The position numbers were made by a program, and so were the translations under genes. The notes under the pieces were generated by a model. The model ran no database searches. It had not been told where the DNA came from and was given only the letters and a program-made list of their open reading frames with translations. Below are positions 1 through 8,316 of a stretch of DNA of 64,000 bases, piece by piece (position 1 is the first letter of the stretch; each line of letters opens with the position of its first letter). Origin of the DNA: Burkholderia contaminans (GTDB lineage Bacteria; Pseudomonadota; Gammaproteobacteria; Burkholderiales; Burkholderiaceae); the NCBI RefSeq assembly GCF_029633825.1, contig NZ_CP090641.1:682001-746000 (forward strand), given 5' to 3'.

Positions 1-812
1 AGCGGGCTCTTCATCTCGTGCGTGAGCGTGTGGATGTAGGTCTCGACGTACTGCCGGTCCTCCAGCCGCTGATGCATGCTTTCCACCGCGCGCCCGAGTT
101 CGGCCAGTTCGCTCGCGCCCTGCAGCGGCATGTCGGCCCGCTCGCCTGCCGCAATCGCGCGTGCATAGCGCTGCAGTCGCCGCAGCCCGACCACCAGCCA
201 CCACGTGCAGGCCACGCCGATCAGGATCGCGCCGCCCATCAGCAAGGCGCCATACAGCATGATCTTGCGCTGGCTGCGCGCGATGAACGGCGCGACCGTC
301 TGGTTCGGCTTCGCGATCGTCAGCACGCCGATGATCGCGTTGCCGTGCCGGATCGGCGCCGCCACGTGCATCACGGTGCTGCTGTCGTCGTTCGGATCGC
401 TGCGCGTGCTGCGCGCGCCGTACTCGCCGCGCAGCGTCCGGTACACGTCGTTCCAGCGCGAATAGTCCTGCCCGACCGCGCGGCCGGACGAGTCGTAGCG
501 CACGATGCCGTGCGCGTCGGTGATGTAGAGACGGTAGCCGATCGCGTTCTTCTGCACGCCCCACACGTTCGCGCTGACCGGGTGTTCGTGCAGGTTCGAA
601 AGCTGCCGCGCGAAAGCGCCGTCGGCGATGTGGCCGCTCGCCATGTCGTCGGCGGCCAGCGTCGCGAGCACTTGCGCGGTATCGACGAGCGTGTCCTCCA
701 TCGCCTCGCGCACGCCCGGCTTCACCTCCTGCACGAACACGCGCAGCGTGATCAGGGCAGCCAGGCCGACGATCAGGAAAAAGCCGAAGAAGATGCGCAG
801 GCCGATATGCAT
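1..812 (-). CDS. creC: Sensor histidine kinase CreC-like (3' part outside window)
   Basis: About 270 N-terminal residues are visible; the rest lies beyond the window edge. The protein starts MHIGLRIFFGFFLIVG with a membrane segment at about residues 5-25. A periplasmic sensor region follows, then a second membrane segment (about 195-215, ending CTWWLVVGLRRL), a HAMP-type linker, and the first residues of the H-box (THEMKSP) at the edge. It follows the response regulator gene by 15 bases on the same strand, the usual creB-creC order. The family phosphorylates CreB; in enteric bacteria and pseudomonads CreBC links carbon state or cell-wall stress to gene expression. The creC assignment rests on the neighbouring regulator and the long single-sensor layout, so another OmpR-partner kinase is possible. 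Confidence 0.8.
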   Translation of the reverse strand, partial: MHIGLRIFFGFFLIVGLAALITLRVFVQEVKPGVREAMEDTLVDTAQVLATLAADDMASGHIADGAFARQLSNLHEHPVSANVWGVQKNAIGYRLYITDAHGIVRYDSSGRAVGQDYSRWNDVYRTLRGEYGARSTRSDPNDDSSTVMHVAAPIRHGNAIIGVLTIAKPNQTVAPFIARSQRKIMLYGALLMGGAILIGVACTWWLVVGLRRLQRYARAIAAGERADMPLQGASELAELGRAVESMHQRLEDRQYVETYIHTLTHEMKSP

Positions 813-827
813 GGACGGTGCCGGTCG

Positions 828-1532
828 TTACGGTTGCAGCGAATAGCCCATTCCGCGATGCGTGCGGATCGGGTCGCGTTCGGGGTCGATCGCGCGCAGC
901 TTCGCGCGCAATGTCTTGATGTGCGTGTCGACCGTGCGGTCGGCCGAGTCGAATGCCTCGTGCCACACGAGGTCCATCAGTTGTTCGCGCGAGTAGATGC
1001 GCCCCGGATGCCGGACCAGCAGCGCCAGCAGCCCGAATTCGTAGCGCGTGAGGTCCAGTGCCTGGCCGAGCCACGATACGCGCGCGCCGTCGATGTCGAG
1101 CGTGAAGCCCGGTGCGATGGACGCAGCCGGCACGGGTACGGGTGCCGCTTCGGACGCGGCCGTCCGGTGGAAGCGCCGCAGGATCACGCGCACCCGCGCC
1201 GCCAGCTCACGCGGCGAAAACGGCTTGATCACGTAATCGTCGGCGCCGATCTCGAGCCCGACGATCCGGTCGATTTCATCGTGCCGCGCGGTGAGGAAGA
1301 TCACCGGTATATCGGAGAACGTGCGCAGCCGCCGGCACACCTCGAAGCCGCTGAGATCCGGCAGGCCGACGTCGAGCACGACGAGATCGAAGCGCGTGTC
1401 GCGCAGGTGGTCGAGCGCCGCCTGGCCGAGCGTGCAGTGGACGGTCTGCATGCCGTCGGTACCGAGGGCGTAGATGATCGTGTCCGCAATCGCCACTTCA
1501 TCTTCGACGATCAGGATAGTGGGCTGATGCAT
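828..1532 (-). CDS. creB: OmpR-family response regulator CreB-like
   Basis: This 234-residue regulator begins MHQPTILIVEDEVAIADT. The N-terminal receiver domain carries the acidic pair EDE, a phospho-acceptor Asp in LVVLDVGLPD, and the conserved Lys in DDYVIKPFSP. The C-terminal winged helix (about residues 135-232) has the DNA-recognition stretch DRTVDTHIKTLRAKL and ends RTHRGMGYSL. I chose the ATG at 1532 because the protein from there matches the usual receiver start; 15 further in-frame residues upstream look non-coding. The kinase gene begins 15 bases downstream, so the two are probably cotranscribed. It should bind DNA as a phosphorylated dimer. Assignment to CreB rather than another OmpR-type regulator is by overall resemblance. 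Confidence 0.82.
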   Translation of the reverse strand: MHQPTILIVEDEVAIADTIIYALGTDGMQTVHCTLGQAALDHLRDTRFDLVVLDVGLPDLSGFEVCRRLRTFSDIPVIFLTARHDEIDRIVGLEIGADDYVIKPFSPRELAARVRVILRRFHRTAASEAAPVPVPAASIAPGFTLDIDGARVSWLGQALDLTRYEFGLLALLVRHPGRIYSREQLMDLVWHEAFDSADRTVDTHIKTLRAKLRAIDPERDPIRTHRGMGYSLQP

Positions 1533-1617
1533 GGTCTCAGGCTGGGCTCGCGCAATCCGGTGCGACATTGTACGCACGGCCGGCCGCGGTGCGAGCCCCT
1601 GCCCTTGCCCCGCCGCG

Positions 1618-2331
1618 CTATGCCACGCGGCCGGTCACCGGAATCGACGCGCCGGTGATCGCCTGCGCATCGGCCGACAGCAGGAAGCCGATCGTCGCCG
1701 CGATCTGCTCAGGCCTCACCCAGCGCGTGAAATCCGCGTCCGGCATGTCTGCGCGGTTCGGCGGCGTATCGATGATGCTCGGCAGGATCGCGTTCACCGT
1801 CACGCCGCGGTCGAGCAGTTCGGCCGCCAGCGCCTCGGTGAGCCGCGCGACGCCGGCCTTTGCGGCCGCGTATGCGCCCATCCCCGCGCCGGCCTTGAAC
1901 GCCGCGCCCGCGCCGATGTTGACGATGCGCCCGGCCGGGTTCGCCAGCAGGTGCGGCAGCGCGGCCTTCGATGCGTTCAGCGCGGTCTTCACGTTCAGTT
2001 CGTACATGCGGTCCCACGTGGAGGCGTCGCCGTCGGCGATCGTCTGCCATACGAACGCGCCCGCGATGTTCAGCAGCGCATCGACCCGGCCGAATTCACG
2101 TTGCACGGTATCGAGCGCCTGCGCGGCGGCCTGCGGATCGACGAGATCGATGCCGCCGACGCGCAGCGCGTCGGCCGGCACGCCGGGCAGCGCGTGCGCC
2201 GCCGGGGCCGCGCCGCGGCCGATCAGCGCGACGCGCGCGCCGCGCGCGCCGAGCCACGCGGCCGTCGCGACGCCCAGATGGCCGAATCCGCCGGTGATCG
2301 CGACTGCCTTGCCTTTGAGATCGTGTTCCAT
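1618..2331 (-). CDS. Short-chain dehydrogenase/reductase (SDR)
   Basis: A 237-residue classical SDR, probably cytoplasmic and NAD(P)-dependent. It shows a Rossmann glycine motif near the N terminus (TGGFGHLGVA), the NxAG motif (NIAGAF), and an active-site Tyr-x-x-x-Lys in YAAAKAG after an IGAGAAFK stretch. The start at 2331 is preceded by GGAG at good spacing. The substrate cannot be read from the sequence. It lies between creB and a sterol-desaturase-family gene, all leftward, with 86 bases to creB and about 100 to the desaturase, so operon membership is uncertain. The Ser usually found about 13 residues before the Tyr appears replaced by Gly/Ala in the local sequence (GAGAAFKAGAGMGAY), which may affect catalysis. 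Confidence 0.85.
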   Translation of the reverse strand: MEHDLKGKAVAITGGFGHLGVATAAWLGARGARVALIGRGAAPAAHALPGVPADALRVGGIDLVDPQAAAQALDTVQREFGRVDALLNIAGAFVWQTIADGDASTWDRMYELNVKTALNASKAALPHLLANPAGRIVNIGAGAAFKAGAGMGAYAAAKAGVARLTEALAAELLDRGVTVNAILPSIIDTPPNRADMPDADFTRWVRPEQIAATIGFLLSADAQAITGASIPVTGRVA

Positions 2332-2437
2332 CGGTGTTTTCTCCTGGATCGAGGGTTGCTTGATGATGCGTGTTGCATGAGCGATGCCGGCCGCGGCAGG
2401 CGTGCCCGGCCGGCAATGTGCCACAGGTTAGCGCCGT

Positions 2438-3346
2438 TCACGCATCCGTGCGCACGGTGACGAGGCTGCGACGGCGCAGTTCTTCCGTCGTTTCGCCCTG
2501 GTTGTCAGGGCGCCAGCCCGGCGGCAGCAGCACGAAGCGGATCGCGGTCGACACGTCGCGGGCGGTTGCGACGTCGCGGGCAAGGCTCGCCCAGTGCTCG
2601 AGCTCGACGACGAACGGGTTGCGCGAGCGGGTCGGCGTGACGAGGCCGAAGCGGCACGGCTCATCGGCGCGCTCGGCGACATAGGTGCCGAACAGCCGGT
2701 CGAACACGATCAGTACGCCGCCGTAGTTCGCGTCGAGATAGTCGAGGTTCGACGCATGGTGCACGCGGTGCGCGGACGGCGTGTTGAACACGGTTTCGAG
2801 CCAGCCGAGCTTCGGCATCCACGTGTTGTGCAGCCAGAACTGGTACATCAGGTTGAACGACAGGATCGCGAGCACGGCTTCCGGACGCACGCCGAGCCAA
2901 ACGAGCGGCGTGAAGAACATCGCGGCGCCGGCGATCTTGCCGGTCCAGCCGAGGCGAAACGCGGACGACAGCGTCAACTGGTTCGGCGAATGATGCACCG
3001 CATGGGTCGACCAGAAGAACCGCACGCGATGCGACGCGCGGTGATACCAGTAGTAGCAGAACTCCTGGCCGACGAACACGAGCAGCGCGAGCGCGACGCT
3101 GTGGAGCGGGATCGTGAAGAGCCGGTGCGCCCACGCGAGGTCGAACAGCGGCGTGGCGAGCGACAGCGGCACGAGTGCGAGCAGCTTGCGGCCCGCGAGA
3201 TCGGCGAGCGACAGCCACACCTCGTTCCAGTCGAACGGTTCAGGCCCGCGAGCGCGGCGCCAGGTGAGCACGGCCGCCTCGACGAGCGAGACGGCGACGA
3301 TGAAGAGCGTGACGTAGTACGCGAGCTTTCCTGTAGTGGTGAGCAT
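2438..3346 (-). CDS. Sterol desaturase / fatty acid hydroxylase family membrane protein
   Basis: A 302-residue integral membrane protein with hydrophobic segments near residues 8-27, 58-75, 80-95 and 140-165. It carries the family's histidine clusters for a di-iron centre: HRASH, HAVHH and HRVHH. Members hydroxylate or desaturate lipid substrates in the membrane; the substrate here is unknown. ATG at 3346 gives a protein of normal family length. A long intergenic region with direct repeats lies upstream, so its promoter probably sits in or near that repeat region. Confidence 0.9.
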   Translation of the reverse strand: MLTTTGKLAYYVTLFIVAVSLVEAAVLTWRRARGPEPFDWNEVWLSLADLAGRKLLALVPLSLATPLFDLAWAHRLFTIPLHSVALALLVFVGQEFCYYWYHRASHRVRFFWSTHAVHHSPNQLTLSSAFRLGWTGKIAGAAMFFTPLVWLGVRPEAVLAILSFNLMYQFWLHNTWMPKLGWLETVFNTPSAHRVHHASNLDYLDANYGGVLIVFDRLFGTYVAERADEPCRFGLVTPTRSRNPFVVELEHWASLARDVATARDVSTAIRFVLLPPGWRPDNQGETTEELRRRSLVTVRTDA

Positions 3347-3450
3347 GATGGGTCATTCCTCCGGTTGAGTCGGACGCGTCATCGGCTGCACGGGCTGCCA
3401 GCGCGTCGAATGGAACGCACTGTAGTGGGCGCGGAACGGAAAGACCACGC

Positions 3451-3943
3451 GGGAAATATGTCGCCGTATGTCGTGGGGGAAGGCATTCAGGTGAGGTGTG
3501 GCAGGCACGGGCGCTTGTGGGCTGGAGCGTGGCCGGTTTGACGCGGCGCGTTCGTGTGTCATGCGGGAAATGTGTCGCCGCATGTCGCGGTGAAATGCAT
3601 TCGGACGATAAGCGGCGGTCGCGTGCGCTCATGGATTGAAAACCGACCCGCTTATGCGTGCGCGTTTGCATGCCCGGCGAGCCATGTATCGCCGCCTGTC
3701 GCACCAAACCCGATCGACGCTGCACACAACCTGCGTCGACGGATCCTGCTGCGCGACACATGAACACTACGGGCGCCGATCAGAAGCCGATTCTTCGGAA
3801 CGCATGCGATTACGGCTTCAGGTCAAGAAGAGACCGGGGCCGGTCGCACGGCGCGCACTGCCCGCGTTCGGTTCGCGCGATTCGCCGCAATGCACGCATC
3901 AATAGGGCCGCAAATATGTCGCCGCATGTCGCCGCGACACATT
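3451..3943. repeat. Intergenic direct repeats (ATGTCGC pairs) on a ~114-bp period
   Basis: The 852-base gap between the desaturase gene and the next gene has no convincing coding sequence. It holds a repeated element: two 7-mers of form (A/G)TGTCGC separated by CGC or CGT, so the second starts exactly 10 bases after the first. The shared core TCGCCG falls at 3461, 3575, 3689 and 3919, giving steps of 114, 114 and 230 (2 x 115). The first two copies also share flanks (GGGAAAT before, GCATTC after). The third copy is degenerate. The fourth runs into an inverted GCGACACAT. Single inverted copies (GCGACA) occur at about 3754 and 4101. A sixth related pair lies near 8136. Ten-base tandem sites suit a cooperatively binding regulator, but the 114-bp period could also reflect a decayed duplication. 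Confidence 0.7.
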
Positions 3944-4198
3944 TTCGCGCTGTGCACGACACGCTCCGCATCCGTGCCATCGCACCGGCCCTCACGCAAC
4001 CGCATCGCCGGCAGCCTTGCCCGGCGCGGCATGCCCGCGGTCGGCGCGACCGGCGCGCGCATTCGTCATACCTCGGAACACCACGCCACGTGTAACACCG
4101 CGACATCTTTTATGACGCGACGGACGCGCGTCATCGCCCTAAAGTTCGTCCCGTCGCCACGCCACTGCGTGCACCGAAACGAACCGCAAGGACACCCG

Positions 4199-4936
4199 AT
4201 GAAAACCCGCTTCCTCGTCACCGCCGCCGCCCTCACCTTCGCCTGCGCGCCGGCCTTCGCCGGCTGGGCCGGCCACGGCACCGCGTACACGCCGCGCGGC
4301 ACCTACAACGGCGCACATGCCGGCTCGTGCGGCGGCGGCAGCTGCTCGCATGCAGGTGGCGTGATCGGCCCCGGCGGCGGTATCGCGACCAACACGGGCA
4401 CCGTCACGCGCACCGCACCCGGCCAGTTCTCGAACAGCGGCACGGCCGTCGGCCCGAACGGGCGCTCGGTCGAGCACAGCGGCGACACGAGCTGCGCGGG
4501 CGGCACCTGCTCGCACACCGGTTCGCTGACGGGGTCGGACGGCCGCAGCGCCACGACGTCGGGCAGCGTGACGCGCAACGGCGCGGGCCAGTATTCGTCG
4601 AGCGGCACGATCACGGGCTCGAACGGCAACACGGCCAGCCACACGGCATCGACGAATTGCGCGGACTCGACCTGCTCGCGCTCGGGCACCGTGACGGGCA
4701 CCGACGGCGGAACCGTCACGCATTCCGGCAGCGCGACGCGCGTGGCGCCGGGCGTCGTGACGACGTCGGGCGGCTCGACGATCGTGCACGGCGGCACGGT
4801 GTCGACCGGTGGCACGACCGTGATCCACGGCAGCACGACGGCGGGCGGCGCAGTCGTCGTGGCCGGCGGGGCGGTGCCGGTTCCTGTCCCGGTGCCGGTG
4901 CCCGTCGTGGCGCCCCGCCGGCCGCGGTGGTCGTGA
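4199..4936 (+). CDS. Secreted Gly/Ser/Thr-rich repeat protein (N-terminal part of a frameshifted gene)
   Basis: A 245-residue product as it stands, starting MKTRFLVTAAALTFACAPAFA, a clear signal peptide cleaved after AFA. The mature part has four to five imperfect repeats of about 40 residues built around SCxGGxCSHxG, TGSxGxxxTxSGxVTR and PGQFSNSG, with paired cysteines in each (CGGGSC, CAGGTC, CADSTC). The function is not recognised; a cell-surface or periplasmic structural role is a guess. Translation ends just after a PVPVPVPV tract at a TGA. The sequence beyond continues in another frame with the Pro-rich tail expected of such proteins, so a one-base change in the CCCC run near 4912 seems to have split the gene. 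Confidence 0.75.
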   Translation: MKTRFLVTAAALTFACAPAFAGWAGHGTAYTPRGTYNGAHAGSCGGGSCSHAGGVIGPGGGIATNTGTVTRTAPGQFSNSGTAVGPNGRSVEHSGDTSCAGGTCSHTGSLTGSDGRSATTSGSVTRNGAGQYSSSGTITGSNGNTASHTASTNCADSTCSRSGTVTGTDGGTVTHSGSATRVAPGVVTTSGGSTIVHGGTVSTGGTTVIHGSTTAGGAVVVAGGAVPVPVPVPVPVVAPRRPRWS

Positions 4937-5282
4937 CGCCCCGCCGCCCGCCGCCACGGTCGCTGTCGCGGCACCGGCGCCTGCACCGGCACCTGCCGCC
5001 GTCGTAGTTACACCCCCGCCGCCGCCCGCCGTCATCGTTACACCGCCGCCCCCGCCGAAGGTCGTGCGTGTTGCGGCGCCGAAGGCCGTTGTCGTCACAC
5101 CCGCGCCGCGCGTCGTCTACGTCGCCCCGCCGCCGCCGAAGGTCCTGTACCTCGCGCCGCCGCTGCCGCGCTCCGTGTACGTCGCCCCGCGCGCCGTGTA
5201 TGTCGCTCACCCGCCGCGCGCCGTCATCTGGGTGCCCGCCCACTGGGCCGGCCGCGTGTGGGTGCCTGCGCACTGGGCATGA
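4937..5282 (+). pseudogene. Out-of-frame Pro-rich C-terminal part of the preceding gene
   Basis: Skipping one base in the CCCC run near 4912 of the upstream gene gives an open frame that reads through VAVAAPAPAPAP, VVVTPPPPP, VVYVAPPPPK and a C-terminal duplicated motif (VWVPAHWA, preceded by IWVPAHWAG), ending at TGA 5280-5282. Tails of this kind with repeated W-V-P-x-H-W are common on secreted proteobacterial proteins. The segment has no start codon or ribosome site of its own that I trust. The likely explanation is a frameshift (sequencing error or mutation) rather than an independent gene. Confidence 0.6.
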
Positions 5283-5376
5283 CCCGGACCCGCTTCGTTT
5301 CGCTTCGTTTCCTTTTCCATCCGTTTCATCAACCACCCGGCCGGCGCAGACCGTCGGCCACGCAAGGAGAAACCCC

Positions 5377-5682
5377 ATGAAGTCCATCAAGAAGATGATT
5401 GCCGTCGTCGTTTTGTGTATCGTCTCAGCAGCAGCGTCGGCCCAGCAGGTGCCGCCCGGCGCGACGAACGGCGGTGCACGCGTCGAACGTGCGCTGATGC
5501 AGTTGCAGACCCGCTTCGCCAGCGCGAACACGACGCACGACGGCAAGCTCACCCGCGAGCAGGCCGCCGCGGGCATGCCGATGGTCGCGCAGCATTTCGA
5601 CGAAATCGACACGCAGCACAATGGCTACGTCACGCTCGAGCAGCTCGCCGGTTTCATGCGCCAGCGCATGGCAGCCCGTTGA
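5377..5682 (+). CDS. Small secreted EF-hand domain protein
   Basis: A 101-residue protein with an N-terminal signal peptide (MKSIKKMIAVVVLCIVSAAASA, cleaved before QQV) and two degenerate EF-hand loops: NTTHDGKLTREQ and DTQHNGYVTLEQ. Members are periplasmic or secreted and may bind calcium, though both loops here have substitutions at acidic positions. A strong ribosome site (AAGGAG) precedes the ATG. It lies 43 bases before an OmpR-type regulator on the same strand. Related EF-hand genes often sit next to two-component systems, so it may be co-regulated with the pair or act as an accessory sensor; that is inference. Confidence 0.85.
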   Translation: MKSIKKMIAVVVLCIVSAAASAQQVPPGATNGGARVERALMQLQTRFASANTTHDGKLTREQAAAGMPMVAQHFDEIDTQHNGYVTLEQLAGFMRQRMAAR

Positions 5683-5725
5683 GCCCGCACGACGATCCGG
5701 CCGCGCACGCACCGGGAGGCAAGCG

Positions 5726-6439
5726 ATGGAACAGTCCTGCAGGATCGTCGTGCTCGACGATGAAGCCGAGTTGCGCAACATGCTGCAGCGCTTCCTGACC
5801 GGCCATGGCTTCCAGGTCCGCGCGGTGGCCGACGGCAAGCGGCTCGACCGCCTGCTGCAGCGTGAACCGTACGACCTGCTGGTGCTCGACCTGATGATGG
5901 AGCCCGAGGACGGCCTGAGCGTGTGCCGGCGCCTGCGCGCCGAAGGCCAGACGCTGCCGATCCTGATGCTCACCGCGAAAGGCGACGCCGCGGACAAGGT
6001 CGTCGGCCTCGAGACGGGCGCCGACGATTACCTGGCGAAGCCGTTTCTCCCGGACGAACTCGTGGCCCGCGTCCGCGCGCTGCTGCGGCGGCAGAAGATG
6101 GCGGCCGGCGAGCCGACGGTCACGTCGCAGCGGTTGCGTTTCGGCGCATTCACGTTCGACGTCGGCCAGCAGACGCTGATGCGCGACGGCACACCCGTGG
6201 AAATCCATTCGGCGCAGATGCTGCTGTTGCATGCGCTCGGCTCGTCGCCGAACCGCGCGGTGAGCCGCGAGAACCTGCTCGCCCGCGCACGCGGCCGCGA
6301 CCATGACGCACTCGACCGCAGCGTCGACGTGCAGATCCTGCGGCTGCGGCAGATCGTCGAGGACGACCCCGGCAAGCCGCGCTTCATCAAGACCGTCTGG
6401 GGCATCGGCTACATGCTGGTGGCCGGCATCGAGTCGTGA
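5726..6439 (+). CDS. OmpR-family response regulator
   Basis: A 237-residue regulator. The receiver domain has the acidic pair in VVLDDEAE, the phospho-acceptor Asp in LLVLDLMMEPEDG, and the Lys in DDYLAKPFLP. The C-terminal winged helix ends with LDRSVDVQILRLRQIVEDDP and IKTVWGIGYML. GGGAGG precedes the ATG at 5726, whereas the upstream in-frame codons overlap the EF-hand gene. Its stop overlaps the kinase start by one base, so the two are translationally coupled. Regulators of this class bind tandem direct repeats about 10-11 bases apart. The ATGTCGC pairs upstream (3451-3943) and near 8136 have 10-base spacing and could be its sites, but nothing proves this. Confidence 0.88.
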   Translation: MEQSCRIVVLDDEAELRNMLQRFLTGHGFQVRAVADGKRLDRLLQREPYDLLVLDLMMEPEDGLSVCRRLRAEGQTLPILMLTAKGDAADKVVGLETGADDYLAKPFLPDELVARVRALLRRQKMAAGEPTVTSQRLRFGAFTFDVGQQTLMRDGTPVEIHSAQMLLLHALGSSPNRAVSRENLLARARGRDHDALDRSVDVQILRLRQIVEDDPGKPRFIKTVWGIGYMLVAGIES

Positions 6440-7785
6440 TGCGCATCCCGCTGCCGCGCTCGCTGCTCGCGCGCAACATCGCGCTGCTGGTGGCGCTCGT
6501 CGCGCTGTCGCTCGTCTGTTCGCTCACCGTGCTGCTGCACTACGTGCAGCGCCCGCGCATCGAGCGGGCCTCGATCGTCTTCTCCGACTACGTGCAGTTG
6601 CTCGACCGCACGCTTGCCGGCCTGCCGCCCGACGCCGGCCGCGCGGTCGTCGCGCAGTTCGGCGGCCAGGCTGCGCTGCCGCCTGCCACACCACCGCAAG
6701 CACCGAACCTGGCAGCCTTTTTCCGCACCTGGCAGCGCGACGTGTTCATGCAGGCACTCGAACGCCACCTGCCGCCCGACCTCCCCGCGCGCTGGCAATC
6801 GGGCAACGACGAGCGCCTGTGGATCCGCCTGCATGTGGCCGGCTCGCCCATGTGGGTGCCGCTGCCGATGGCCGCCGACGCGCAGGCGAGCGGCATCACG
6901 ACGGCGCTCGTGCTGTCGGTCGGGCTGGCGCTGCTCGCGGCGCTGACCGGCTACCTGATCCAGCTTCACCTGAACCGGCCGCTCGACGCACTGGCGCGCG
7001 CGGCGCAGCGCGTGAGCGCGGGCGAGCGCCCGCCGCCGTTGCCCACCGACGGCCCGACCGAAATCGCCGACGTGAGCCGCGCGTTCAACCAGATGGCCGA
7101 CGCGCTGCAACAGGCGGAAGCGACCCGCTCGTTGATGCTGGCCGGTGTGTCGCACGACATCCGCACGCCGCTCACCAAGCTGCGCCTGGCGATCGCGATG
7201 GCGCTGCCGCGCGGCACGCACGACGCGCTCACCACGTCGACCGAGCATTACCTGGACCAGATCGATACCATCCTGCAGCAATTCATGGACTACGCGGGCA
7301 GCGGCGAGCGCGAAACGCCGCAAACCGGCGACCTGAATGCGCTGATCGGCCAGCTCGTCGCGGATTTCGCGGGGCTCGGCCACGCATTCGACTTCGACGA
7401 GGGTGAGGTGCCCGCGTTCGCCTTCCGTCCGATCAGCCTGATGCGGCTGCTGATGAACCTGATGCAGAACGCGGTCGTCTACGGCCGGACGGGGCTCGGT
7501 GTGCGCACCTGGACCGAGCGCGGCATCGCATACGCGGTGGTCAGCGATCGCGGCAACGGTATCGGCGCGGCCGAACTCGAACGGCTCAAGGCGCCGTTCA
7601 GCCGGGGCGCGAACGCACGCAGCCATGCGGGGGGTACCGGCCTCGGCCTCGCGATCGTCGAGCGGATCGCCCGGCTGCACGGCGGCTCGCTGACGTTCCG
7701 CGACCGCGATGGCGGCGGGCTGGAGGCGGTCGTCGCGCTGCCGCTTGATTCGTCTGGGGCGGTGAAGCGGTCGCTGTCGGCCTGA
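6439..7785 (+). CDS. EnvZ-type sensor histidine kinase
   Basis: A 448-residue inner-membrane kinase partnered with the preceding regulator. It has a first membrane segment at residues about 12-34, a periplasmic domain of about 120 residues, a second membrane segment about 155-176, and a HAMP domain ending ISRAFNQMADALQ-like. The H-box SHDIRTPLTKLRL holds the phospho-accepting His. ATP-binding N and G boxes (LMQNAV, GNGIGA, GGTGLGLAIVERIARLHGG) follow. The ATG at 6439 overlaps the stop of the regulator by one base; a GTG at 6436 is also possible. A long 7-bp repeat array begins 8 bases after the stop, so no ordinary terminator follows this operon. Confidence 0.88.
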   Translation: MRIPLPRSLLARNIALLVALVALSLVCSLTVLLHYVQRPRIERASIVFSDYVQLLDRTLAGLPPDAGRAVVAQFGGQAALPPATPPQAPNLAAFFRTWQRDVFMQALERHLPPDLPARWQSGNDERLWIRLHVAGSPMWVPLPMAADAQASGITTALVLSVGLALLAALTGYLIQLHLNRPLDALARAAQRVSAGERPPPLPTDGPTEIADVSRAFNQMADALQQAEATRSLMLAGVSHDIRTPLTKLRLAIAMALPRGTHDALTTSTEHYLDQIDTILQQFMDYAGSGERETPQTGDLNALIGQLVADFAGLGHAFDFDEGEVPAFAFRPISLMRLLMNLMQNAVVYGRTGLGVRTWTERGIAYAVVSDRGNGIGAAELERLKAPFSRGANARSHAGGTGLGLAIVERIARLHGGSLTFRDRDGGGLEAVVALPLDSSGAVKRSLSA

Positions 7786-7792
7786 CGGGATG

Positions 7793-8065
7793 TTTGGCTC
7801 TTGGCTCTTGGCTCTTGGCTCTTGGCTTTGGGCTTTGGGCTTTGGGCTTTGGGCTTTGGGCTTTGGGCTTTGGGCTTTGGGCTTTGGGCTTTGGGCTTTG
7901 GGCTTTGGGCTTTGGGCTTTGGGCTTTGGGCTTTGGGCTTTTGCCGTCTGCCGTCTGCCGTCTGCCGTCTGCCGTCTGCCGTCTGCCGTCTGCCGTCTGC
8001 CGTCTGCCGTCTGCCGTCTGCCGTCTGCCGTATGGCGTATGGCGTATGGCGTATGGCGTGTGCCG
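7793..8065. repeat. Composite heptanucleotide repeat array (39 units)
   Basis: 39 consecutive 7-base units in strict register: one TTTGGCT, four CTTGGCT, sixteen TTGGGCT, one TTTGCCG, twelve TCTGCCG, four TATGGCG, one TGTGCCG. The unit sequence changes in blocks while the 7-base phase is kept throughout, as expected if slipped-strand copying repeatedly amplified point variants. Because 7 is not a multiple of 3 and no unit creates a stop, several frames on both strands stay open across it; none looks like a gene. It lies between the EnvZ-type kinase stop and a lipoprotein promoter region. Such arrays are hypervariable in copy number between strains. Confidence 0.97.
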
Positions 8066-8135
8066 CCTGGCCTTCTGCCCAGCTGCCCAGGCCTCACGGC
8101 CACACGACCTCGCGGATCCGCGCGCGGCAGCACGT

Positions 8136-8153
8136 GACATGCGCCGACATAAT
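8136..8153 (-). promoter_or_regulatory. Additional tandem ATGTCG element upstream of a lipoprotein gene
   Basis: Read on the minus strand this site is ATGTCGG, CGC, ATGTCAC, again two 7-mers with starts 10 bases apart. It closely matches the intergenic copies at 3451-3943. It lies about 165 bases before the lipoprotein start and just after the heptamer array. Its recurrence on the other side of the OmpR/EnvZ-type operon argues for a shared regulator site rather than chance. Confidence 0.5.
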
Positions 8154-8316
8154 TCCCGCGTGGCGCATCACGTTCGACCTCCGCATACTTGCGCCTGCGT
8201 GTTGCGCAACGGCATGAAACCTCTCCCCAGCCAGCGATCACGCCCCGCTTCCGATCGTTCGCGTTCCTGAATGCCGCGACAGTATCGGCAACTTCATCCA
8301 GGCCACGGAGATCGAC

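Noticed and set aside
3451..3943. CRISPR or replication-origin iterons
   Set aside because: No spacers of constant length with long identical repeats, and no rep or par genes nearby.
7793..8065. CRISPR array
   Set aside because: The units are 7 bases without spacers; this is a tandem microsatellite.
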